A stretch of 41,844 bases of DNA, from contig CASEML010000090.1 in assembly GCA_949289145.1 (NCBI GenBank), positions 1 to 41,844 on the forward strand, read 5' to 3'. Positions 32,267 through 41,844 of the stretch are shown here, piece by piece. Positions within the stretch are counted from its first letter, which is position 1. Each line of letters opens with the position of its first letter. A program made the position numbers and the translations under genes. The stretch comes from an uncultured Eubacteriales bacterium. Its GTDB lineage: Bacteria > Bacillota > Clostridia > Lachnospirales > Lachnospiraceae. The notes beneath the pieces were generated by a model, which worked only from the letters and a program-made list of their open reading frames with translations, did no database searches and was not told the origin of the DNA.

Positions 32267-33381
32267 GAGCAATTGGAATTATATTAGCGGGCGGAAACAG
32301 TTATCGCATGAAAGAATTGTCAAATAAGCGTGCTATAGCGGCAATGCCGGTGGCAGGAAGCTATCGAAGCATTGATTTTACTCTTAGTAATATGACAAAT
32401 TCTCATATTCAGAAAGTAGCGGTGTTAACACAGTACAATTCCAGAAGTTTGAACGAACATTTAAGTTCATCCAAATGGTGGGATTTTGGACGTAAGCAGG
32501 GTGGTTTGTTTGTATTTCCGCCAACTGTTACTGTAGATAATAATTTCTGGTATCGTGGAACCGCAGATGCCATTTACCAGAATATGACATTCTTAAAGAA
32601 CAGTCATGAACCCTATGTTGTAATTGCTTCCGGTGACGGTGTTTACAAAATGGATTACAATAAAGTGTTGGAATATCATATTTCTAAAAAAGCAGATGTG
32701 ACTGTAGTATGTAAAGATATGGAACCGGGACAGGATATGGAACGTTTTGGTATTTTGAAACTGGACGAGGATGGCAGGATTCAGGAATTTGATGAAAAGC
32801 CTATGGTTGCCACTTCCAATACAGTATCCTGTGGTATTTATGTAATTCGAAGAAGGCAGCTGATTGAGCTGTTGGAAAAATGTGCAAAAGAAGACAGATA
32901 TGATTTTGTAAAAGATATTCTAGTACGCTACAAAGGCATGAAGCGTATTTATGGATATAAAACGGAAGAATATTGGAGCAATATTTCTACGGTGGAAGCG
33001 TATTATGAGACCAATATGTCATTCCTGAAACCGGAAATAAGAGATTATTTCTTTAAACAGTATCCAGATGTTTATTCCAAGGTGGATGATCTGCCTCCGG
33101 CAAAATACAATCCGGGAGCAGTGGTGAAGAACAGTCTGGTTTCCAGCGGATGCATTGTAAATGGCTCGGTGGAAAACTCAGTTCTCTTCAAAAAAGTATT
33201 TGTGGGAAATAATGTTACCATCAAGAATTCTATTATTTTAAATGATGTATATATTGGTGATAACACAACTATTGAGAATTGTATTGTGGAAAGTAGGGAT
33301 ACAATTCGCGCAAATACATACCACAAGGGAGAAAACGGCATCAAGGTTGTTGTTGAAAAGAATGAAAGGTATGTCTTATAA
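32263..33381 (+). CDS. glgD: GlgD, non-catalytic-type partner of GlgC
   Basis: Homologue of GlgC found in Firmicutes, which assembles with GlgC and modulates ADP-glucose synthesis. It keeps the fold ([17 protein letters not shown]-terminal hexapeptide repeats), but the nucleotide loop is [14 protein letters not shown] instead of GGQGSRLG, and the catalytic block reads [11 protein letters not shown] instead of [10 protein letters not shown]. These changes are visible here and fit the known view that GlgD has little activity alone. The length of 372 residues is typical. It is translationally coupled to glgC. Confidence 0.95.
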   Translation: MRAIGIILAGGNSYRMKELSNKRAIAAMPVAGSYRSIDFTLSNMTNSHIQKVAVLTQYNSRSLNEHLSSSKWWDFGRKQGGLFVFPPTVTVDNNFWYRGTADAIYQNMTFLKNSHEPYVVIASGDGVYKMDYNKVLEYHISKKADVTVVCKDMEPGQDMERFGILKLDEDGRIQEFDEKPMVATSNTVSCGIYVIRRRQLIELLEKCAKEDRYDFVKDILVRYKGMKRIYGYKTEEYWSNISTVEAYYETNMSFLKPEIRDYFFKQYPDVYSKVDDLPPAKYNPGAVVKNSLVSSGCIVNGSVENSVLFKKVFVGNNVTIKNSIILNDVYIGDNTTIENCIVESRDTIRANTYHKGENGIKVVVEKNERYVL

Positions 33382-33435
33382 CGGTTACCAAATAAAACAA
33401 AGGACTCGTTAAGGCGAGAAAGGGGAATTAATTAG

Positions 33436-33735
33436 ATGAACATTACAGATGTACGTGTCAGAAAGATGACAAAAGAAGGCAAAATGAAAGCAGTGGTATC
33501 TATTACTATAGATGATCAATTTGTTGTACATGATATCAAGGTGATTGATGGAGAAAAGGGCCTGTTTATTGCAATGCCAAGCAGAAAGGCATCCGATGGA
33601 GAATATAGAGATATTGCACATCCTATCAATTCGGAAACAAGAGATAAAATCCAGAAGATTATTCTTGACAGCTATGAAAAAGCTTTATTAGAAGAACCGG
33701 CAGAAACAGAAGAGCCAGAGGAAGAAGAAGCTTAA
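33436..33735 (+). CDS. spoVG: SpoVG, septation/sporulation regulator and nucleic-acid-binding protein
   Basis: Small conserved protein that binds DNA and RNA and affects asymmetric septation, capsule and virulence genes in Firmicutes. The protein [11 protein letters not shown]...[27 protein letters not shown] is the core family sequence. The length of 99 residues is normal, with an acidic Glu-rich C-terminal tail. AAAGGGG lies about 10 bases before ATG 33436. It follows glgD by 54 bases with no terminator between, so it may be on the glg transcript, and it ends at a strong bidirectional terminator. Confidence 0.95.
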   Translation: MNITDVRVRKMTKEGKMKAVVSITIDDQFVVHDIKVIDGEKGLFIAMPSRKASDGEYRDIAHPINSETRDKIQKIILDSYEKALLEEPAETEEPEEEEA

Positions 33736-33795
33736 TCATTATAGAAACTCATTAGAAAAGCATCTTAATTTAAAATAAAAAATAAAGATGGAAAC

Positions 33796-33840
33796 AAAAA
33801 GACAAGGGTGTCACAGCAGGCTGTGCTCCCTTGTCTTTTT
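33796..33840. terminator. Strong bidirectional terminator between spoVG and the subtilase
   Basis: A 13-bp stem pairs 33796-33808 with 33828-33840, with an inner CACAG/CTGTG stem (33812-33816 with 33821-33825). An A-run precedes it and a T-run follows. It serves the convergent spoVG and subtilase genes. Confidence 0.92.
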
Positions 33841-33857
33841 TTAATATAGAAATAATG

Positions 33858-35558
33858 TTATGTCAATGTTTCAAGTACATTGTATAAATCTAGTATACCA
33901 TACCCCCATTCGGGATTAGGATATTCCAGATTCCGGGGGCGTCTGGTACCGCGAATAAGATAATTTTTAACCCCCAATCCGTTAATGAGTGGAATATTTT
34001 CATCTATAATAGCCCATTCTAAAAACAATGCTGCAGCACCGCATACATGGGCGGCAGCAACACTGGTTCCAGACCGGGTAGTAAAACGGTTGCCCGGAAG
34101 AGGGCCTGTTATATCCACGCCGGGGGCGGCCAGTGTGGGAACAATAGTATTGTTAGGACTGAATCCCCGACTGGAATTTAAGTAAATACTGTCATTGCGG
34201 TAATCATAAGCTACTGCGGTAATCACATTATTAGCATTTCCCGGATCTGTAATAGTAGTGTAGGGTGAGGAGCGGAGAAAGTAAGTTTCCTCTGAAATCA
34301 AAGGGGTCACAGGAAGCCACATATGAAAGGTGATTTTATGGGAATTTCTGTTTTGAATAATGAACTTCCAGATTCCCGGAGCAGGATCGCTGAAACGCAG
34401 CATGATTAATTGGCTGCCCGATTGATTTTCAATTAAAATAAAATTTACTAAAATAATGGTATTTAAAAATACAAAACGAAGTGTTTGCTCAGAATAGGGA
34501 GGAACCAGAAAGAGTGGCTGCATTTCTCCCGAAGGAGACTGTATCGTAACACCTTGTGTGGCGGGGGAATCCCCCCAGATTTCCATGGTAAAACCATGTT
34601 CCTGTTCTCCTATTTTCAGTTCTACTTCCTCAGAACCAACAGAAGATTCGATACTGGAAGAAAAGTGATGCCTTGCGTTTCCTTCATTGCCTCCGGCTAC
34701 GGATACCACAATCTGTGACTGACGGTTAAGAGAGTTCACATAATTGCCAAGAGGAGAGGTGCCAAGATGTGCTCCAAGATTGGTACCCAAAGGTATACAG
34801 ATGGATAAAGGAATTTCGCCCAGACGACGGGCACAGTTTTTCACATAACTTAAAGCAGTCATAATATCATCTTCCTGATAAACCAATGCGTCATTAGGAA
34901 GAAAGAAATGATCATGAATATACTGCTTGGCAGGCTTTAATTTCACCACGATTAAAGTGGCATTAGGAGCAGCACCAATGAAACGTTCCGATACATTTTC
35001 ACCGCCTGCTGCAATTCCGGCAGTAAAAGTCCCGTGGCCCGAAGTATCCTGTGAAGGGACGATATCAAAAGGAGTTTCACTTTGGAGTGCTCTGTTGATA
35101 TCTTCTTTGGTATACTCCGTACCATAGTCTAATTCTGGAGGAGTGTTTTCGCTGGCAATGGTCTGATCCCAGAGATAGGCAATACGGGAACTCCCGTCAT
35201 TATTACGGAAAACTTCATTCGTATAGTCAATGCCCGAATCAATAATTGCTATGGCAACACCGTTTCCTCTAAGGGGAATATATGGATGATTTTGCAGGCG
35301 GGTAATGCCGGAGGCATTCATGCTTTCTATATCCATGGGAACATAATATTTTGGAATGCTTCCATAACCATAGCTGTTTATGGGCATTTGTAACCCTTCT
35401 ATTAAAGGGGTGTATATAATTGCGTAAGTGTCATTAATAACATTAGTGGCGTAAAACTGCTGCAGGTATTCCAAATATGATCTGGAGGCACTGTAATCGA
35501 AAATAAAGTCAGCATAATTTTCGTCCATGGCAGCGGGGAGAGAATTAGATAAAGGCAT
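33858..35558 (-). CDS. S8 family subtilisin-like serine protease, Csp-like
   Basis: A 566-residue subtilase with an intact catalytic triad: D107 (IAIIDSGID), H175 (DTSGHGTFTAG) and S499 (TRSGTSVAAAH). The oxyanion Asn is probably in VAGGNEGN. There is no signal peptide or membrane helix, and a region of about 200 residues is inserted between the His and Ser blocks. This matches clostridial Csp-type and related intracellular subtilases, which include the CspB/CspC proteins that act on spore-cortex hydrolase precursors during germination. No sleC or other germination gene is visible beside it, so that role is an inference. The first ATG is used; its ribosome site is weak (CGGGTG). Confidence 0.88.
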   Translation of the reverse strand: MPLSNSLPAAMDENYADFIFDYSASRSYLEYLQQFYATNVINDTYAIIYTPLIEGLQMPINSYGYGSIPKYYVPMDIESMNASGITRLQNHPYIPLRGNGVAIAIIDSGIDYTNEVFRNNDGSSRIAYLWDQTIASENTPPELDYGTEYTKEDINRALQSETPFDIVPSQDTSGHGTFTAGIAAGGENVSERFIGAAPNATLIVVKLKPAKQYIHDHFFLPNDALVYQEDDIMTALSYVKNCARRLGEIPLSICIPLGTNLGAHLGTSPLGNYVNSLNRQSQIVVSVAGGNEGNARHHFSSSIESSVGSEEVELKIGEQEHGFTMEIWGDSPATQGVTIQSPSGEMQPLFLVPPYSEQTLRFVFLNTIILVNFILIENQSGSQLIMLRFSDPAPGIWKFIIQNRNSHKITFHMWLPVTPLISEETYFLRSSPYTTITDPGNANNVITAVAYDYRNDSIYLNSSRGFSPNNTIVPTLAAPGVDITGPLPGNRFTTRSGTSVAAAHVCGAAALFLEWAIIDENIPLINGLGVKNYLIRGTRRPRNLEYPNPEWGYGILDLYNVLETLT

Positions 35559-35729
35559 AAAACACCCGAAATAAAAAATTTATAATATATTATGGGAAAA
35601 ACGTAAAAAGTATGCTCAGAAAAAAGATTAAAAAATATGAAAATTGATGAAAAAAATACAAAAATAATGAAATTTTCTGTTGTAATTTGCCTATGAAAAA
35701 AATAGCTATAGATAAATTGCATAAAAAAA

Positions 35730-35747
35730 TATAAAAAATATAAAAAA
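35730..35747. repeat. Tandem 9-bp TATAAAAAA repeat
   Basis: Two perfect abutting copies of TATAAAAAA with a partial copy before them. Phased A-tracts like these can bend DNA and may act as an upstream promoter element. Confidence 0.6.
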
Positions 35748-35807
35748 TATATGAAAATTGAACATAATATATGGGGAGCATTTAGAAAAAAAGTATAAAA
35801 TGAGGAA

Positions 35808-35836
35808 TTGACATTTTGGTTTCAAAGCAGTATTGT
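35808..35836 (+). promoter_or_regulatory. Promoter of the atp operon
   Basis: TTGACA (35808-35813), 17 bases, then TATTGT (35831-35836). It lies about 55 bases before atpB; the -35 is perfect and the -10 matches four of six bases. Confidence 0.65.
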
Positions 35837-35889
35837 GAATACATTAACAAGCAAAACACCAAAGATCAAAACAAGGAAGGAGTGAAAAA

Positions 35890-36845
<956 letters not shown>

Positions 36846-36869
36846 TTTTAAGAAAGTAGGTGGGTAAAG

Positions 36870-37367
36870 GTGTTAAAAATTGATTTCTGGAATATAGTCT
36901 TTACCGTTATTAACCTTCTTGTTTTATACTGGGCAATGAAGAAATTCCTTATTGGTCCGATAACAGCAATTATGGATAAGAGAAAAGAGCTGATTGAGAG
37001 TCAGCTGGCTCATGCAGCTGAAACAGAAAAAGCAGCATTACAGTTAAAGACTGATTATGAAAGAGATTTAGGTAATGCAAAAGAAGAATCCAGAGAAATT
37101 GTTGAAAAAGCCCGAGACGATGCAAAAGCAGAGTATGACCGCATTGTAAAAGAGGCAGACGAAAAAGCTTCTGCTATTATTACAAAGGCAAACAAGACGG
37201 TAGAGTTGGAAAGACAGAAAACTCTGCAGGAAATGGAAAGCGAAATTGCGGGTCTGGCTTTGGCAGCAGCAGCAAAAATTATGAACGACAAGCAGGATAA
37301 TGACACAGCACTTTATAATAAGTTTTTAGCAAAAGCAGGTGATGCCAATGACACAGCTGGCAATTAA
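36870..37367 (+). CDS. atpF: F0F1 ATP synthase subunit b
   Basis: Peripheral stalk subunit: one membrane helix (about 8-25, FWNIVFTVINLLVLYWAM) followed by a long charged amphipathic helix. It has 165 residues, as usual, with a GTG start at 36870 preceded by GTAGGTGGG. The gene overlaps the likely atpH start by 20 bases. Confidence 0.95.
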   Translation: MLKIDFWNIVFTVINLLVLYWAMKKFLIGPITAIMDKRKELIESQLAHAAETEKAALQLKTDYERDLGNAKEESREIVEKARDDAKAEYDRIVKEADEKASAIITKANKTVELERQKTLQEMESEIAGLALAAAAKIMNDKQDNDTALYNKFLAKAGDANDTAGN

Positions 37368-37851
37368 TTATGGCACAGTTTTATATGAATTGAATATTCC
37401 AAAAGAAGAATTGGCGGCGCAGAGGAGTTTACTGCAGGAAACGAAAGAATTGGCGGAAAGCCTTGCCAGTCCGGTTGTTTCCTTAAAGGCAAAGCACGCC
37501 GTCATAGACAAAATATTTACGGGAATGTTCAAAAACTTCTTAAAGAAACTCTGTGATTATAACAGTATGGGCTATCTGGAAGAAATTTTTCAGGCCTATG
37601 ATTTATATCGTAATCAGGCAGAAGGGAAATTGGAAGGGGAACTTTTTTTTGTGACTCCGCCAACAGATATCCAGTTAGAGAAGATCAAAGGTTTTTTATG
37701 CAAAAAATATAATAAAAAGCAGATAGAATTAAAAATGCAGCAGGCTCCAGAGCTCATCGGAGGTTTCATTATCCGAACCGGAAATTATGAGTATGACTGG
37801 AGTTATGCTGGACGTTTAAAAGCGTTGCAACAAAAATTAGTAAAAAAATAA
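37348..37851 (+). CDS. atpH: F1 ATP synthase delta subunit
   Basis: Connects the F1 head to the peripheral stalk. The family features are seen in the N-terminal helical domain (INYGTVLYELNIPKEE) and the C-terminal block APELIGGFIIRTGNYEYDWS. The length is 167 residues from ATG 37348, with AGGTGAT just upstream; upstream GTG 37339 is less likely. Overlap with the end of atpF indicates coupled translation. Confidence 0.93.
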   Translation: MTQLAINYGTVLYELNIPKEELAAQRSLLQETKELAESLASPVVSLKAKHAVIDKIFTGMFKNFLKKLCDYNSMGYLEEIFQAYDLYRNQAEGKLEGELFFVTPPTDIQLEKIKGFLCKKYNKKQIELKMQQAPELIGGFIIRTGNYEYDWSYAGRLKALQQKLVKK

Positions 37852-37866
37852 CCGGAGGTGAAAGGC

Positions 37867-39375
37867 GTGAGCACAATCAGTTCAGAAGAAATTATTTCCA
37901 TATTAAAAAGCGAAATTGAAAATTATGATATGGAAACCGGTGAACAGGAAGTCGGAAATGTCATCTGGGTAGGTGACGGAATTGCGATGGTCTACGGTAT
38001 TGACCATGCAGTTTATGGAGAAATTGTTGTTTTTGACAATGGTATTAAAGGTATGGTACAGGATATTCGCCGAAATGAAATTGGTTGTATCTTATTTGGA
38101 AAGGACACAGGAATTAAGGAAGGTACCAAGGTAACACGTACCGGTAAAAGAGCCGGCATTCCTGTGGGAGATGCTTTTCTCGGAAGAATTGTGGATGCAT
38201 TGGGAGCTCCCATTGACGGGAAGGGAGAGATTGCTTCCGAAGATTACCGTCCTATTGAGCAGGATGCACCAAGCATTGTAGACCGCAAATCTGTAAATGT
38301 ACCATTGGAAACAGGTATTCTTGCCATTGATTCTATGTTCCCGATCGGACGTGGTCAGAGAGAATTGATCATTGGTGACAGACAGACAGGAAAAACTTCC
38401 ATTGCCATTGATGCAATTTTAAATCAGAAAGGAAAAGATGTTGTCTGTATTTATGTTGCAATCGGACAGAAGGCATCTACGGTTGCGAAAATCGTTTCTA
38501 CTTTAAATAACAATGATGCAATGGATTATTCTATCGTAGTATCTGCAACAGCAAGTGATTCTGCACCGTTACAGTACATAGCACCATATTCTGCAACGGC
38601 TTTAGCAGAGTACTTTATGTATAAAGGAAAAGATGTATTGATCGTATATGATGATTTATCCAAGCATGCGGTAGCATATCGTGCTCTTTCCTTGTTGTTA
38701 GAGCGTTCTCCGGGACGTGAAGCATACCCTGGTGACGTATTCTACCTTCATTCTAGATTGCTGGAACGTTCCAGCCGATTAAGCGATGAATTAGGCGGAG
38801 GCTCCATTACGGCGCTGCCTATCATTGAAACACAGGCGGGAGATGTATCTGCCTATATTCCCACTAATGTTATCTCCATTACAGACGGACAGATTTTTCT
38901 GGAAAGTGACTTATTCTTTGCAGGTATGCGTCCGGCGGTTAATGTGGGTCTTTCTGTATCCCGTGTGGGCGGTGCAGCACAGACAAAGGCGATGAAAAAA
39001 GCAGCCGGTTCCATTCGTATTGATCTGGCACAGTTTAGAGAAATGGAAGTGTTTACACAGTTCAGCTCTGATTTAGATGCGGCTACCAAGGAACAGCTCC
39101 AGTATGGTAATGGATTGATGGAACTGTTAAAGCAGCCTCTTTGCAACCCGCTGAGTTTGCATGAACAGGTAATTACTCTGTGCACTGCAACAAATAAAAT
39201 AATGCTGGATGTAGATAAAAATAAAGTAAAAGAATTCCAGATGGATATGTTAGCGTATTTTGATTCTGTTCACCCGGAAATCGGAAAAGAAATCGATGAA
39301 ACTAAAGTGCTTACAGATGAAATGATTACAGAGATTTTAAAAGTGGCAAAGGAATATAAGAGTAGTAGGTGTTAA
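37867..39375 (+). CDS. atpA: F1 ATP synthase alpha subunit
   Basis: Non-catalytic nucleotide-binding subunit of F1. It has 502 residues, with Walker A GDRQTGKT (K176), the Arg-finger region [11 protein letters not shown] and the usual N-terminal beta-barrel. I prefer GTG 37867, with CCGGAGGTG about 8 bases upstream, over GTG 37858, which lies within that ribosome site. The gene directly abuts atpG. Confidence 0.97.
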   Translation: MSTISSEEIISILKSEIENYDMETGEQEVGNVIWVGDGIAMVYGIDHAVYGEIVVFDNGIKGMVQDIRRNEIGCILFGKDTGIKEGTKVTRTGKRAGIPVGDAFLGRIVDALGAPIDGKGEIASEDYRPIEQDAPSIVDRKSVNVPLETGILAIDSMFPIGRGQRELIIGDRQTGKTSIAIDAILNQKGKDVVCIYVAIGQKASTVAKIVSTLNNNDAMDYSIVVSATASDSAPLQYIAPYSATALAEYFMYKGKDVLIVYDDLSKHAVAYRALSLLLERSPGREAYPGDVFYLHSRLLERSSRLSDELGGGSITALPIIETQAGDVSAYIPTNVISITDGQIFLESDLFFAGMRPAVNVGLSVSRVGGAAQTKAMKKAAGSIRIDLAQFREMEVFTQFSSDLDAATKEQLQYGNGLMELLKQPLCNPLSLHEQVITLCTATNKIMLDVDKNKVKEFQMDMLAYFDSVHPEIGKEIDETKVLTDEMITEILKVAKEYKSSRC

Positions 39376-39376
39376 G

Positions 39377-40267
39377 ATGGCAAATGCAAGAGAAATCCAA
39401 AGCAGAATGAAAAGTATTCAGGATACGATGAAAATTACAAATGCGATGTATATGATTTCTTCTTCCAAGCTTAAAAAGGCGAAGCAGAGCCTGGCGGCAA
39501 CAGAACCTTACTTTTATACTCTTCGGATGACAATGGAACGTATTTTAAGACATATGTCAGATGAAGTACAAAATGTTTACTTTGATGCAAGAAAGCATAT
39601 TCCGGAAAAGGACAGAAAGAAAGGTTATATCGTAGTTACCGCGGATAAGGGTCTGGCTGGTGCATACAATCATAATGTAATTAAAATGGCCGAGGAACAT
39701 CTTGAAGAATGTGAAAATCCGCTGTTGTTCATACTTGGAGAACTTGGCAGACATTATTTTACTAAGCGCAAGGTGCCCATTGAAGAAACCTTTCATTTTA
39801 CAGTACAAAATCCATCCATGAATCGGGCTAGAAATATTGCAGAACGTGTTTTGGAACTATATGAAAATGGCAGGCTGGATGATGTATACATTATCTACAC
39901 TAAGATGAATGGTCCGGTACAGACGGAAACAGAAATGCGGCAGCTTCTTCCATTAAAACTAAGTGAATCCAGACCTGCACCTATAGGTGTGCCATTAGAG
40001 GAAATTGTTATGAAGCCCTCTGCGGAAGCAGTAATGAACAATATTGTTCCCAACTATGTGGCAGGCTTTGTTTATGGTGCGCTGGTGGAATCCTATGCCA
40101 GTGAGCATAATTCCCGAATGATGGCCATGGAAGCGGCAACCAAGAGTGCCAAAGATATGTTAAAGGAACTGGAAGTCGAATTTAATCGTGTCCGGCAGGC
40201 AGCAATTACACAGGAGATCACTGAGGTAATAAGTGGTGCAAAGGCACAGAAACGTAAAAAGAAATAG
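39377..40267 (+). CDS. atpG: F1 ATP synthase gamma subunit
   Basis: Central rotor shaft of F1. The N-terminal helix (REIQSRMKSIQDTMKITNAMYMISSSKL) and the C-terminal helix (SRMMAMEAATKSAKDML, then FNRVRQAAITQEITEVI) are both conserved. The length of 296 residues is typical. It begins one base after the atpA stop, with GTAGGTG as its ribosome site. Confidence 0.96.
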   Translation: MANAREIQSRMKSIQDTMKITNAMYMISSSKLKKAKQSLAATEPYFYTLRMTMERILRHMSDEVQNVYFDARKHIPEKDRKKGYIVVTADKGLAGAYNHNVIKMAEEHLEECENPLLFILGELGRHYFTKRKVPIEETFHFTVQNPSMNRARNIAERVLELYENGRLDDVYIIYTKMNGPVQTETEMRQLLPLKLSESRPAPIGVPLEEIVMKPSAEAVMNNIVPNYVAGFVYGALVESYASEHNSRMMAMEAATKSAKDMLKELEVEFNRVRQAAITQEITEVISGAKAQKRKKK

Positions 40268-40270
40268 TAA

Positions 40271-41709
<1,439 letters not shown>

Positions 41710-41751
41710 GGAGCATTCCTGTAATTCAGAAATAATGCCAATTGAATAAAA

Positions 41752-41824
41752 GAAAACCTCGAAGTACAATTAAGGTGTTCATCTTGGCGGATGAAAAAAC
41801 ACTTTAACAATACTGGAGGTTTTC
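41752..41824 (+). promoter_or_regulatory. Long imperfect hairpin masking a ribosome site
   Basis: Outer stem GAAAACCTC (41752-41760) pairs perfectly with GAGGTTTTC (41816-41824). A second stem is AGTA/TACT (41763-41766 with 41111-type position 41811-41814). The inner stem AAGGTGTT/AACACTTT (41772-41779 with 41798-41805) continues as CATC/GATG (41780-41783 with 41790-41793). The right arm of the outer stem includes the GGAGG ribosome site of the gene starting at 41829. It can be a read-through-blocking leader or part of a mobile element end. Confidence 0.65.
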
Positions 41825-41828
41825 AATA

Positions 41829-41844
41829 ATGAATTTAACACAGA
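41829..41844 (+). CDS. Start of an unidentified gene, cut off by the window end
   Basis: ATG 41829 with GGAGG 9 bases upstream, reading MNLTQ before the window ends. By operon order atpC would be expected, but epsilon subunits do not usually start like this and the 119-base gap is unusual in an otherwise tight operon. An IS110-type transposase is the main alternative. Too short to decide. Confidence 0.5.

Larger units (their letters stand above)
35559..35889. other. AT-rich intergenic region between the subtilase and atpB
   Basis: An extremely AT-rich gap of 331 bases. It contains tandem TATAAAAAA units (35730-35738, 35739-35747), the divergent promoter region of the subtilase, and the atp promoter at 35808-35836. 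No gene is visible, and no atpI-type gene precedes atpB. Confidence 0.7.
41752..41844 (+). mobile_element. Possible left end of an IS110-type element, truncated by the window
   Basis: Suspected because atpC is missing after atpD, the leader folds into a long hairpin that hides the ribosome site, and the first codons read MNLTQ, which is like the opening of some clostridial IS110-type transposases. Only five codons are visible and no element boundary can be seen, so this stays a weak inference. Confidence 0.25.

Overview
The window looks like chromosome of a low-GC, anaerobic, spore-forming Firmicute, most likely a gut member of the Lachnospiraceae. The evidence is pyruvate formate-lyase with its activase, a clostridial 2[4Fe-4S] ferredoxin, the glgC-glgD pair, SpoVG, a CwlD-type amidase, MecA, a DnaD/DnaI-type helicase-loading pair, strong AGGAGG ribosome sites, and no tRNA, rRNA, CRISPR or prophage genes. 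The genus cannot be fixed from the sequence alone.

Layout. 1-5.5 kb (+): the 3' end of a flavin reductase, then the conserved gdpP-rplI-dnaB cluster and a MerR-type DNA-binding protein with a basic coiled-coil tail. 5.5-13.6 kb (-): ferredoxin, pflA, a pyruvate formate-lyase made as separate polypeptides (679-residue core, a 67-residue Cys-containing protein, an 80-residue glycyl-radical subunit), an AI-2E/YtvI-type membrane protein, an RluA-type pseudouridine synthase, an ABC-F ATPase and mecA. 13.9-25.4 kb (mostly +): a Ser/Thr kinase fused to a degenerate MinD/ParA-like domain that has no standard start codon, an acyltransferase (-), a GH18 protein, a cwlD-like amidase, tsaC-rpiB-dCMP deaminase-metG, and a class A penicillin-binding protein. 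25.5-30.6 kb (-): a long-form PRPP synthetase, a DnaI-like helicase loader, a DnaD-domain protein, a DnaA-box-rich intergenic region, and murC. 31-33.8 kb (+): glgC-glgD-spoVG. 33.9-35.6 kb (-): a cytoplasmic-looking subtilase. 35.9-41.8 kb (+): atpBEFHAGD. Where atpC is expected there is instead a structured RNA leader and the first codons of another gene, possibly an IS110-type transposase.

How the genes work together. The ATP synthase (proton-type c subunit), the split pyruvate formate-lyase with its activase, and glycogen synthesis (glgCD) describe fermentative energy and carbon storage. GdpP, the penicillin-binding protein, MurC, CwlD and GH18 concern the cell envelope and probably the spore cortex. 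DnaB and the DnaD/DnaI pair handle helicase loading, and the DnaA boxes upstream of the loader genes suggest control by DnaA.

Most notable: the naturally split pyruvate formate-lyase with an intervening Cys-rich paralogue of the radical domain; the paired DnaA boxes; the kinase/P-loop fusion with an apparent ACG start; and the sequestered-ribosome-site hairpin after atpD.
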